Shown here piece by piece: positions 36,059-44,584 of a DNA stretch of 64,000 nt (its first letter is position 1; each line of letters starts with the position of its first letter). The translations under genes and the position numbers were made by a program. The stretch covers positions 310,001-374,000 of the forward strand of contig NZ_SOBT01000008.1 of assembly GCF_004364935.1 (NCBI RefSeq). The letters are read 5' to 3'. Source of the stretch: Panacagrimonas perspica (GTDB taxonomy: Bacteria > Pseudomonadota > Gammaproteobacteria > Nevskiales > Nevskiaceae). Below the pieces are notes generated by a model. That model saw only the letters and a program-made list of their open reading frames with translations. It had not been told where the DNA came from and did not search any database.

Positions 36059-38284
36059 ATGAGCGTGAAACGGGGATCGATGTGGGGCGTGCGAGCAGGT
36101 CTCGCCGCAGGGATGCTGGCCGTGGTGCCGTTCGCACACGCGCAGGCCGTGGAGCCTGCGGCTGAGGACGCCGCGGCGCCCGGGGCGCCCGAGGCAGATG
36201 CGATGCAACTCGACACGATCGTCGTCACCGCGCGCAAGCGCGAGGAAGACCAGACGCGCGTCCCGCTGGCGATGACGACGATTCCCGGAGACGTTCTGGC
36301 GCAGCGCCGCCTCGACACGATCGCGGATCTCGCCACGCAAGTGCCCAACCTGCAGATCGTCACCACCACCCGCACGATCTACCTGCGGGGTGTCGGCGGC
36401 GGCGGGCTTCACGTGGGCTTCGATACGCGCGCGAGCGTACACGTCGATGGCGTCTATGTCGGCGCGCCGCCGGCCTCGGACAGCCTGCTGCTGGATCTCG
36501 ATCGCGTGGAGGTTCTGCGCGGACCGCAGGGCACGCTGTTCGGGCAGAACTCCACGTCCGGCACGCTCAACCTCGTCACGCGGGCGCCGGACGCCGTGCG
36601 CCACGCCGAGTTCGTGACGGGCTTCGGCAACAAGGATGGCCGCGAAGTCGCGGCGAGCGTGAATCTTCCGCTGGCCGGCGACACCTTGATGTTGCGCGTG
36701 AGCGGCTCGGGACTCTGGCGCGACGGGTTCACGCGCAACGAGACCATCGGCGGTCAATCCGATGATGTCGATCAGGCCGGCGGGCGCCTGCGCCTGCGCT
36801 GGATACCCAGGCCGGGACTGACGCTGGATCTTGCCGCGGACCAGTCGCGCGAAGCCACGCGCAACGTCGCCGGGGAGCCGCTGACGAGCACCTTCGGCAA
36901 CGCGCCGCCGGAAGCGCCGCGCCAGTTCGTGCTCAGCAACGACACGCCCGAACACGACGTCAATAGCAATGCCGGAGTTTCGGGAACCGTGCAGCTCGAC
37001 GCCGGTGGCGGACGTTTCACCTCGATCAGCGCCTGGCGCCGTGCCGAGCGCGACCAGCTCGCGGATCTGGATCGATCGTCGTCCGACTTCACCAGCTACG
37101 ACTACCGCGACGACTACAACTACCTGAGCCAGGAACTGCGCTTCACGTCCGCGCCCGGACGTCTCCAGTACCTTGCCGGTCTGTATTTCCTGGACGCGCA
37201 AGGTGATTCCCTGCGTCTGGCGACCGCCGGTCCGGACATCGTCGGCGGTCCGCCGCCGTTCTCGTCCATCGTGCCTGGCGACGCCATCACGACGCGGCCC
37301 GACGTCGAATCCCGCTCGATTGCCGGCTTTGGATCACTCGACTACGCGCTCACCGAACGCCTGACGCTCAACGCCGGGCTGCGCGTGACGCAGGCGCGCA
37401 AGAAAGCGAAGTTCGACCAGACCGGAGAGTCCTTCGTCGCCATTCGTGCTGCGACGCTGTCGGGGTTCCACGACGACTTCGACGAAACCTCGGTGGATCC
37501 CGCTGTGGGTCTGCAGTTCTTCGCGGGCGACGACGACATGCTGTACGCGCGGATCGCGCGCGGCAGCAAGGCCGGTGGTTACAACGTCGAGGTGCTGGTC
37601 GCGCCGCGGCCGGGTCCGGAACGCTTCGACGAAGAGACGGTTCTGAACTACGAACTGGGCTGGAAGTCGGCATTCTTCGAGCGGCGCCTGCGGGCGGATC
37701 TGGTGTTGTTCTACGCCGACTACCGCGACTACCAGGTTCTGCAGACGGTCCAGGAAGGCAACATTCGCTACCCGGGCCTGACCAATGCGGGTCGCGTGCA
37801 GACCTGGGGTCCCGAGCTGAGCCTGGATGCCCGGCCGCTGCGCGGGCTGACGCTCGGACTGACGCTCGCCTGGCTCCACGCCGAGTACGAATCCTTCAAG
37901 GACGCCGCCGGGATCGGCGTGGATTTCAGCGGCAATCGCACCGAGTACGCCCCGCGCTTCAATGGTTCGGCGAGCGCGCGTTACGAGCGTGGCGTGGCCT
38001 GGGCCAGCGGGAACCGCATGTTCGTGGATGCCGTCCTGTCCGGGCGCACCCGGTCTTTCGCCGAAGCCTCGAACGAGTCGGCATTCGAGATCGATGCGCA
38101 CACGCTGCTCAATGCGCAGGTCGGGCTGATCGAGCGTTCGGACCGCTGGCAGATCGGCCTGTGGGCCGAAAACCTGCTGGACGAGAAATACGAACAGACT
38201 CGCTCACTCGGGACCTTCGGCACCTTGTCGGGCCTACACGGCACGCCGCGCACCTACGGCCTGCAGGTGCGCTACGCCTGGTGA
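36059..38284 (+). CDS. TonB-dependent outer-membrane receptor
   Basis: With GGGGAG before the ATG at 36059, the protein has 741 residues. It shows a signal peptide ending FAHAQ (about residue 29), a TonB box-like DTIVVTARKREED, a plug domain (PNLQIVTTTRTIYLRGVG, DRVEVLRGPQGTLFGQNST) and a 22-strand barrel ending in YAW, with the closing aromatic residue. It imports a ligand across the outer membrane using TonB energy. The class is that of general TonB-dependent receptors, not clearly siderophore-specific. It sits between small exported repeat proteins and a kinase-regulator, so its ligand could be a peptide; that is inference. Confidence 0.92.
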   Translation: MSVKRGSMWGVRAGLAAGMLAVVPFAHAQAVEPAAEDAAAPGAPEADAMQLDTIVVTARKREEDQTRVPLAMTTIPGDVLAQRRLDTIADLATQVPNLQIVTTTRTIYLRGVGGGGLHVGFDTRASVHVDGVYVGAPPASDSLLLDLDRVEVLRGPQGTLFGQNSTSGTLNLVTRAPDAVRHAEFVTGFGNKDGREVAASVNLPLAGDTLMLRVSGSGLWRDGFTRNETIGGQSDDVDQAGGRLRLRWIPRPGLTLDLAADQSREATRNVAGEPLTSTFGNAPPEAPRQFVLSNDTPEHDVNSNAGVSGTVQLDAGGGRFTSISAWRRAERDQLADLDRSSSDFTSYDYRDDYNYLSQELRFTSAPGRLQYLAGLYFLDAQGDSLRLATAGPDIVGGPPPFSSIVPGDAITTRPDVESRSIAGFGSLDYALTERLTLNAGLRVTQARKKAKFDQTGESFVAIRAATLSGFHDDFDETSVDPAVGLQFFAGDDDMLYARIARGSKAGGYNVEVLVAPRPGPERFDEETVLNYELGWKSAFFERRLRADLVLFYADYRDYQVLQTVQEGNIRYPGLTNAGRVQTWGPELSLDARPLRGLTLGLTLAWLHAEYESFKDAAGIGVDFSGNRTEYAPRFNGSASARYERGVAWASGNRMFVDAVLSGRTRSFAEASNESAFEIDAHTLLNAQVGLIERSDRWQIGLWAENLLDEKYEQTRSLGTFGTLSGLHGTPRTYGLQVRYAW

Positions 38285-38333
38285 GGGGAGATCGGCGCTC
38301 GCAGCCTGGGCGAGGAACCTTTGCGTAGCTTCT

Positions 38334-38390
38334 GTCGGGGCTGACATCCCTCCTGCCTGTTCGAACCTGCAGGAGGGGCGTCAGCCCGAC
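38334..38390. repeat. Long isolated hairpin between receptor and kinase genes
   Basis: GTCGGGGCTGACATCCCTCC at the left pairs with GGAGGGGCGTCAGCCCGAC at the right, giving about 21 pairs with one bulge and one mismatch. The 12-nt loop itself contains the small palindrome GTTCGAAC. No T-run follows, so it is not a classical terminator. No other copy was noticed in the window. Confidence 0.8.
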
Positions 38391-38431
38391 CGTCGTCCGC
38401 AGCCACGTTGACGTTCGTGCCCGTCGCACGA

Positions 38432-41200
38432 ATGATCCCGAAGATGGGAGATACGACGCTTGCGGGAAAAAAATCAGGGGACACGGTCGCGGCATCCGAA
38501 GACGGGGCCTGCTGGCGCTTCGGTGACATCACGTTCGACGAGCGCACGCTGGAACTGAAGCTGCGCGGCGACCTGCGCCCACTGTCGCCCAAGCCGCTGG
38601 AACTCCTGATGCTGCTGCTGCGCCGTCCCGGCGAGGTGGTGACCAAGGAAGAGCTGTTCGCCGCCGTGTGGCCGCGGCGCATCGTCTCGGAAGCATCGCT
38701 GACCAACGCCATCAGCCGCCTGCGGCTGGCCATCGGCGACGAGCAGCAGCAGATCATCAAGTCCACGCACGGTCACGGCTACCGCCTGATGGGCACCGTC
38801 GTGCGCGAAACGCCACTGCCGACGCCGGTGGCCGCGCCGGTCTTCAGCTTCCTGGCAGGCGAGGCGGTGCCGCTGCGTCCGGACTGGCGCTTCGATTCGA
38901 AGATCGGCGCCGGCGGGCAGGGCGAGGTCTGGCTCGCCACGCACCTGAGCACGCGCGAGAAGCGCGTGTTCAAGTTCGCGCGCGATGAGACCTCGCTGAT
39001 CGGGCTCAAGCGCGAGGTCACGCTGTTCAGGCTGTTGCGCGAAAACCTCGGCACCCGCCGCGACCTGGTGCAGTTGCTCGACTGGAACCTCGACAAGGCG
39101 CCCTGGTTCATCGCCGTGGAATGGTGTCCCGGCGGCTCGCTGACCGACTGGGCCGCCAGCAGTGGCGGCCTGGAGAAGATCGAGCTGGCGCAGCGCATCG
39201 AGCTGGTGGCGCAGACCGCCGACGCGCTGGCGGCGACGCACGCGATCGGAGCACTGCACAAGGACGTCAAGCCCGGCAACGTGCTGATCGCGTTCGACGA
39301 CGAAGGCCGCCTGCATGTTCGCCTCGCGGATTTCGGTAGCGCGCGCCTGCTCCAGCGCAGCCATCGCACGACGCCCGAGGTCACGCGCATGGGCTTCACG
39401 CAGACCATCGGCGATTCCGCGACTGGTACACCGCTGTACCTGGCGCCCGAACTGATCGCCGGCGAGCCGCCGAGTCCGCAGTCGGACATCTATGCGCTGG
39501 GCGTGATGCTCTACCAGCTCGTCGTGGGCAACCTGCGTCGTCCGCTCGCGCCCGGCTGGGAGAGCAACGTGCCGGACGAGCTGTTGCGCGAAGACATCGC
39601 GCTGGCCGCCGCCGGTGATCCGGCGCAACGCCTGGACGATGCCGCGCAACTCGCGGTCCGCTTGCGCAGCCTGCCGCAGCGGCACGTCGATCGCGCACGC
39701 GAGCTGCGTCTGAAGGCCGAGGCCGAATCGACCCGCGAGGCGCTGCAGCGCAGCCTGGCGCGACGCGGATTGCTGCGGGCACTGGCGGTGACGCTGATCC
39801 TGGGCCTGGGCGCGACATCGGTGCTGCTATGGCAGGCGCTGAAGGCCAAGAACGAGGCACGGGACGAGGCCGCCCGCGCCAACGCCGTCACCCAGTTTCT
39901 TTCCGAGGATTTGCTGACGGGCGCCAACCCGGTCGTGGCCGGGCGGCGCGACGTCACCGTGCGCGAGCTGCTCGACGGTGCGGTCCGACAGCTCGACGCC
40001 CGCTTCGACGGACAACCGCGCACGCGGGCCAGCCTGCAGCGCGTCATCGGATCCGCCTACGCGGCAATGGGCGAGCGCGCACCGGCCGAAGCCTTGCTGC
40101 AGGCGTCCATCGCCAGCCTGTCGTCACTGGATGGCGATGCCTCGCTGCCGGTGCAGACCGCGCGCACCGCGTTGCGCGACATGTATCTCAACCTCGGCGA
40201 GTTCGGCCTGTCGACCCTCACCTCGTCGAAGATCGTTGCCGCAGAAGCGGCTGCCGGACGTCCCAACCCGGCGATCGCCACCGAGAACGAGGCCTACGTC
40301 GCGCTGGGAATGTGCGCGGGCGCAGCCATCAGCGAGTTCGTCGCTCGATGCGAGAACGTGGCACGCGACCAGTACGCACGCGTGCGACAGGTGCTGGGCG
40401 CAGAAAGCCTGGGTACCGCGCGGATCGGCGTGGTCGCCGCCGTGGTGCTGATGCGACCAGGCCGTTCCGCCGAGGCGATCCCGATCCTGCGTGACTCCCT
40501 CGAAGGGATGCGCCACTGGATGGGCGCCGACAACGCCTGGCTGATCCAGGCCGAGGGCGTGCTTCCCGAAGCGCTCGCCGGCGCCGGTCGGTACGCCGAG
40601 GCACTCGAAGGGTTCCTGCGTGTGGACGAGCTTGGGTTGCGGGTGTACGGGCCGAACCACCGCCTGACGCGGGTGAACCGGCGCTGGATCGCGACGACGC
40701 GCGTTCAGATGGGCGAACGGGAGCGCGGCACGGCCGACCTGATCGCGCTCTACGACGTGATGCGGGCCGATGCAGGCACGGGTGCGCGCGACATGGCCAC
40801 CGTCAGCCTGGCCGCGGGCGATGCGCTCAATGCCCAGCGGCGTCCGGCGGAGGCCGCCGCGGCATTCGAGGTGGGTCTGTCGGCCGTTGGCCCGGTCGAA
40901 GCAGGTGGCGGCTACTGGACGCTGAGGCTGCGCGAGGGCCTGGCCGACAGCCGCCAGGCATTGGGTCAGGACGCGGCGGCGCTCGCCCTGCATCGGCAGA
41001 ACCTGGCGGACGCCCGCCGCTTGATGACAAACGGTGAATGGCTGCTCGGCTGGTGTGCTCACCGGCTCGGCGCCTTCCTGGCTGCTCATGGCCAGATGGC
41101 GGAGGCCGAGCCGCTGCGCGCCGAGGCGCGGAAGATTCTCGAAGCCAGTCTCGAAGCCGACGACCCCCGCGTGCTCGAGGCCCGCGCGTCGCGTCCGTAG
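38432..41200 (+). CDS. One-chain winged-helix DNA-binding / Ser-Thr kinase / TPR sensor
   Basis: About 922 residues in four parts. (1) An OmpR/CadC-type winged helix (27-123; LSPKPLELLMLLLRRPGEVV, HGHGYRLMG). (2) A Hanks-type kinase (153-415) with Gly loop GAGGQGEVWLA, K181, HKDVKPGN (catalytic D278), DFG 300-302 and LAPE. (3) One transmembrane helix (447-468). (4) A TPR-like C-terminal half (about 480-910), probably periplasmic. All kinase catalytic residues are present. DNA-binding and kinase domains on one membrane protein imply direct signalling from envelope to promoter. Start is uncertain (38408 TTG, 38432 or 38444). The stop lies in a repeat. Confidence 0.88.
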   Translation: MIPKMGDTTLAGKKSGDTVAASEDGACWRFGDITFDERTLELKLRGDLRPLSPKPLELLMLLLRRPGEVVTKEELFAAVWPRRIVSEASLTNAISRLRLAIGDEQQQIIKSTHGHGYRLMGTVVRETPLPTPVAAPVFSFLAGEAVPLRPDWRFDSKIGAGGQGEVWLATHLSTREKRVFKFARDETSLIGLKREVTLFRLLRENLGTRRDLVQLLDWNLDKAPWFIAVEWCPGGSLTDWAASSGGLEKIELAQRIELVAQTADALAATHAIGALHKDVKPGNVLIAFDDEGRLHVRLADFGSARLLQRSHRTTPEVTRMGFTQTIGDSATGTPLYLAPELIAGEPPSPQSDIYALGVMLYQLVVGNLRRPLAPGWESNVPDELLREDIALAAAGDPAQRLDDAAQLAVRLRSLPQRHVDRARELRLKAEAESTREALQRSLARRGLLRALAVTLILGLGATSVLLWQALKAKNEARDEAARANAVTQFLSEDLLTGANPVVAGRRDVTVRELLDGAVRQLDARFDGQPRTRASLQRVIGSAYAAMGERAPAEALLQASIASLSSLDGDASLPVQTARTALRDMYLNLGEFGLSTLTSSKIVAAEAAAGRPNPAIATENEAYVALGMCAGAAISEFVARCENVARDQYARVRQVLGAESLGTARIGVVAAVVLMRPGRSAEAIPILRDSLEGMRHWMGADNAWLIQAEGVLPEALAGAGRYAEALEGFLRVDELGLRVYGPNHRLTRVNRRWIATTRVQMGERERGTADLIALYDVMRADAGTGARDMATVSLAAGDALNAQRRPAEAAAAFEVGLSAVGPVEAGGGYWTLRLREGLADSRQALGQDAAALALHRQNLADARRLMTNGEWLLGWCAHRLGAFLAAHGQMAEAEPLRAEARKILEASLEADDPRVLEARASRP

Positions 41201-41266
41201 CCCGGGTGAAACCCGGGGCTGTTCGCCCGACGTCCGGGAAGAAGCCCCGGGTTTCACCCGGGCTAC
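41197..41266. repeat. Family-A paired-hairpin repeat (variant core)
   Basis: Arms GTAGCCCGGGTGAAACCCGGG and the inverted copy ending GGGCTAC; the core differs from the common form (GGTGAAACC). The left arm's TAG is the stop codon of the kinase gene. Confidence 0.9.
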
Positions 41267-41338
41267 GGGATGGCCGGAAATACGCTTTATCGAATTGATA
41301 AATAAAACAAAAACACGAGTGCTTAAATTGTTGTGAAA

Positions 41339-41360
41339 CGGTTTTGAAACCGGGAAGACC
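41339..41360 (+). promoter_or_regulatory. Shared leader motif, copy 2, overlapping a palindrome
   Basis: GAAACCGGGAAGACC (41346-41360) repeats the motif at 35052 with one change and lies 100 nt before its gene. It overlaps CGGTTT-TG-AAACCG (41339-41352), a perfect 6-bp inverted repeat. An AT-rich stretch just upstream (41283-41335) is a likely promoter zone. Confidence 0.6.
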
Positions 41361-41459
41361 GCCGGGCAGCGGCGAGGGAAAGTGGCTCATCGACGGCGGA
41401 TGCCCCGCCGCGACGACCTCTGAAGAACCCCCGCTGATCTTTCCCAAAGGAGCTTCCCG

Positions 41460-41939
41460 ATGAATACCTTCAAGACCCTCACCCTGATGACGGCCCTGGC
41501 CATCTGCGCCTTTGCCGCCCCCGCTTTCGCGATAAAGACCTGCAACTCGGATGCGAGCTGCCAGAGCCTGAATGGCCCGAGCCTCGATGGGCTGTCGGAG
41601 AAGGTGCGTTCGGACGTGCAGCCTCTGTCGATCAAGGTCTGCAATACGGATGGCAGTTGCCAGAGCCCGAATGGTCCGAGCCTCGACGGTTGGGTACAGG
41701 AGCAGCGGTCGGACGCTCAGCCGCTGTCGATCAAGACCTGCAACGCGGACGCCAGCTGCCAGAGCCCGAACGGGCCGAGCCTCGACGGTCTTTCGGAGGA
41801 GGTGCGGTCGGACGTCCAGCCGCTGTCGATCAAGGTGTGCAACTCGGACAGCTCGTGCTCGAGCCCGAACGGTCCCAGCGCATCCGGTCGCGCTGCCGCC
41901 AAACTCGGCACGATGATCATTGCCATCACGATGCCCTGA
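41460..41939 (+). CDS. Small exported protein with 33-residue Cys-pair repeats
   Basis: The 159-residue product has a signal peptide (LMTALAICAFAAPAFA, cleavage about residue 24). It then has three full 33-residue repeats and part of a fourth. Each repeat begins IK-T/V-CN-x-D-x-SC (Cys-x5-Cys), continues with S-x-NGPSLDG and ends RSD-V/A-QPLS. The paired cysteines could form one disulfide loop per repeat. The last repeat changes into a hydrophobic tail (AKLGTMIIAITMP). AAAGGAG precedes the ATG and a strong terminator follows. It shares its leader and N terminus with the protein at 35163. Function unknown; a multi-domain peptide precursor or cell-surface ligand is conceivable. Confidence 0.82.
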   Translation: MNTFKTLTLMTALAICAFAAPAFAIKTCNSDASCQSLNGPSLDGLSEKVRSDVQPLSIKVCNTDGSCQSPNGPSLDGWVQEQRSDAQPLSIKTCNADASCQSPNGPSLDGLSEEVRSDVQPLSIKVCNSDSSCSSPNGPSASGRAAAKLGTMIIAITMP

Positions 41940-41977
41940 TCCGATCGCCGGAGGGTCCGGCGCAAGTTGCGGATCCG

Positions 41978-42010
41978 AAGCGCCCGTGCGGAAGCCCGGG
42001 CGCTTTTTTG
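41978..42010 (+). terminator. Intrinsic terminator after the Cys-repeat gene
   Basis: GCGCCCG-TGCGGAAGCC-CGGGCGC followed directly by TTTTTTG, 39 bp past the stop codon at 41939. It is one of the clearest rho-independent terminators in the window and isolates this gene as its own transcription unit. Confidence 0.85.
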
Positions 42011-42053
42011 TTTGGTGGACGAAGAGAGAACCGCTTCGTCTATTCCTTCACCC

Positions 42054-42120
42054 GTAGCCCGGACGAAGTCCGGGATCGCGCCGGTCTGCTGGTGGCCATC
42101 CCGGACTTCGTCCGGGCTAC
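42054..42120. repeat. Family-A paired-hairpin repeat
   Basis: A full element between the terminator of the Cys-repeat gene and the convergent DUF5916 gene. Confidence 0.95.
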
Positions 42121-42128
42121 GGGCTCCA

Positions 42129-44363
42129 TCAGAAGTGCAGCCTCAGCTTCACCAGCAACTGCTCCGCACTGCGCTCGCGCAGGCTGTCGTCGAGGAGCCC
42201 GCCGAAACTGCCGCTGTCGTCCTCGCGGAAGATGTCGCCGCCGCGGCCATAGACCGCGTACAGGTCCGACAGCGGTCCCAGCGAGTAGCGATAGCGCACC
42301 TGGATACCGAGCGTGGACAGCGTGAAATCGTCCGTCAGGTCCTGGTCGCGCACCAGCTTTCCGCCGGGCTGCGCCTCGTAGCTGCGCGTCGAGTCCGCGC
42401 GGATCCCCGCCCACTGGAACTTCACGCGCAGCTCGTGACGCGAGCCGATGAACGCGCCCAGGCTCATGCTGCCCTCGCGCCACTGCGTGGCGTAGTCGCT
42501 GACGGTGTTGCCACCGTCCCACAGCAGCCACGCATCGTTGGCCAGGATCAGCACCTCGAACTCGGCGTTCACGCGATCGGTGAAATACCAGGTCGGCGCG
42601 ACGTACAGCGAGCGGTTGTCGCCACGCACGCCCTCCTGCCGATACCGTCCGATGGTGGTGACGCGCAGGCGTCCCATCAGGCGGGAGATGTGCGTGACGC
42701 GCACGCCGTGGTGCCACCCGAGCTGGACCGGGTTGTTGCCACGCGTGATGCGATCGTCGACGCCGCGGCTGGTGGGCGTGTAGGCCAGTTCGAATTCGCT
42801 GGTGTCGCGCAGGCGCCAGTAGATGTAGGTCTCGAGATTCGAAGCCAGCGCCTTGCCGTGATCGTTGCGGGCCGGCTTCAGCAGGACGCCCAGCGTGCGC
42901 ACGTCGAGACGGCTGCCAGGGGCGAAGTCGTACTTCGAATGGCTCGAGTCGATGTCCAGCCGGTTGAGATCGTTGCGCGCCAGGTAGCCCAGATCGTTCG
43001 TGTCGAACTGGTCACCGTAGTGGGTGAACGAGATCGCGTGGCTCCACGCGCCGCCGGGTGCGTAATCGAAACGCAGCCAGCCGCCCGTGTCCGCCACCGT
43101 CTCACCGCTCTCGCGCGCCTGGCTGAAGATGAACTGCCCGCGCCACGAAAGTCCTGCGCGCGGTGACCAGTCGGCGTCCACCGACTGCACCTGCGATTCG
43201 CGATCCAGCGTCGGGCGGTTCACGAAGTCGCCGAGCCAGCCGAACGATCCGCCCTCGAAGCGCCGGCGCAGGCGGCCGACGGCGTAGTCGCGGCCCTGCA
43301 CATCGCCGGTGTCGTCCTCGGTGGCGCCGAACAGCCCGTAGTCCCATGCGCCGGTCGTGCCGGTGTACTTCAGCGCGCCGAGGATGTCCGAGGCGCCTGC
43401 ATCGCCAGCGTCGGGTGCGCCGCCGATGCGGCGCGTGTTGACCAGCAGGTCCTTGGTGGGCGCGCGAATGTCGAACAGCGCCTGGTTCTCGGTGAAGAAC
43501 GGACGCTTCTCGGAGAAGAAGGTTTCGATCGCAGTGAGGTTCACGACGAGGTCGTCGCTCTCGACCTGGCCGAAGTCGGGATTGAGCGTGGCGCTGACCT
43601 GGTGCAGGCCGTCGGGCTTCCAGAACAGGTCCATGCCGATGCGCGCATCGTTGCTGTCGTCGACCAGATCGCGGCTGGCCGCGACGTAGGGGTAGAGATC
43701 GAACGCGCTGGCGGCGAAATCCTGCAAGGTCAGCGGCGCGAGGTCCGCCACCAGTGTCGGCCGTTCGAGGTCGTACGCCGGGTAACTCCAGCGCCGGCCA
43801 GCGTGGCGCATCTGGCGCGACACGAAGATGCCGAGCTTGCGCTGGCCTTCGGCGGCCGGCGCCATCGGCGCGACCGACCAGGGAATCAGCAGCTCCGCCG
43901 TCCAGCGATGCGGCTCTTCCGCGACAGCGTGCAGCCAGGCGCCGTCCCAATCCTGGTTGAACCGCCCCGGGTCGCTGACGATGGCGTCCTCGATCGAGTT
44001 GCCCAGCGACACCGTGAACTCGTAGGCGACCTTGCCGTTGCCCTCGAAGTCGAGCAGCACCGTCACGCTGTCGGCATCGGCCTGCTGATCGCGCAGCGTC
44101 TGCGGTTTCTGTCGAGGCACCAGGGCGGGATGCTCGTTGATGAAGCCGATGTGGATGCCCTCGGCATCGGTCCAGATGCGCGCCTCGGTGAGGTACTCGG
44201 GTGTCGCCTGGGTGTTGGGCTCGGTGGTCAGGAAGTCCGACAGGATCTGCGCGCCTGCCCACTCGGGTTCATCCAGGCTGCCATCCACCGCCGCCCGCGC
44301 GACGGGAGCGAGTGCGAGGAGCAGAAGCGCGGCCCTGCAGAGGAGGGCGCGGGAAGAGGGCAT
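42129..44363 (-). CDS. DUF5916 outer-membrane protein with CBM9-like domain
   Basis: The product has 744 residues: a signal peptide (LLCRAALLLLALAPVARA), a carbohydrate-binding family 9-like domain (about 25-210; IWTDAEGIHIGFIN, VTVLLDFEGNGKVAYEF), then the DUF5916 barrel region with FFSEKRPFFTENQALFDI, a strong family signature. It ends in an outer-membrane-type strand, LVKLRLHF. Such proteins are common in Xanthomonadales and Bacteroidota, and no ligand is established. It is a single gene between two family-A repeats. Confidence 0.87.
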   Translation of the reverse strand: MPSSRALLCRAALLLLALAPVARAAVDGSLDEPEWAGAQILSDFLTTEPNTQATPEYLTEARIWTDAEGIHIGFINEHPALVPRQKPQTLRDQQADADSVTVLLDFEGNGKVAYEFTVSLGNSIEDAIVSDPGRFNQDWDGAWLHAVAEEPHRWTAELLIPWSVAPMAPAAEGQRKLGIFVSRQMRHAGRRWSYPAYDLERPTLVADLAPLTLQDFAASAFDLYPYVAASRDLVDDSNDARIGMDLFWKPDGLHQVSATLNPDFGQVESDDLVVNLTAIETFFSEKRPFFTENQALFDIRAPTKDLLVNTRRIGGAPDAGDAGASDILGALKYTGTTGAWDYGLFGATEDDTGDVQGRDYAVGRLRRRFEGGSFGWLGDFVNRPTLDRESQVQSVDADWSPRAGLSWRGQFIFSQARESGETVADTGGWLRFDYAPGGAWSHAISFTHYGDQFDTNDLGYLARNDLNRLDIDSSHSKYDFAPGSRLDVRTLGVLLKPARNDHGKALASNLETYIYWRLRDTSEFELAYTPTSRGVDDRITRGNNPVQLGWHHGVRVTHISRLMGRLRVTTIGRYRQEGVRGDNRSLYVAPTWYFTDRVNAEFEVLILANDAWLLWDGGNTVSDYATQWREGSMSLGAFIGSRHELRVKFQWAGIRADSTRSYEAQPGGKLVRDQDLTDDFTLSTLGIQVRYRYSLGPLSDLYAVYGRGGDIFREDDSGSFGGLLDDSLRERSAEQLLVKLRLHF

Positions 44364-44515
44364 GGACCGCGGCGGGGGATGAAGGACGACGAAGGTTCGG
44401 TGATGCGAACTCTGAGGGTTGGCGCGCCTGCGGTCTTGTCGGGTTGCACACCTCAATCAAACGAAATTCAAACCGGGACGGAAACCCTGCGATGACGCAG
44501 GCTGAGCGGGTCCCC

Positions 44516-44582
44516 GTAGCCCGGACGAAGTCCGGGGTTCCCCTCGAATACGGAGCGCAACCCCGGACTTCGTCCGGGCTAC
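44516..44582. repeat. Family-A paired-hairpin repeat
   Basis: A full element at the 3' end of the iron operon, just past the diflavin reductase stop. Confidence 0.95.
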
Positions 44583-44584
44583 GG

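Noticed and set aside
34990-41940. Classical lanthipeptide or lasso-peptide cluster around the small exported proteins
   Set aside because: No modification enzyme, protease or ABC exporter is encoded nearby; the small proteins carry ordinary Sec signal peptides.
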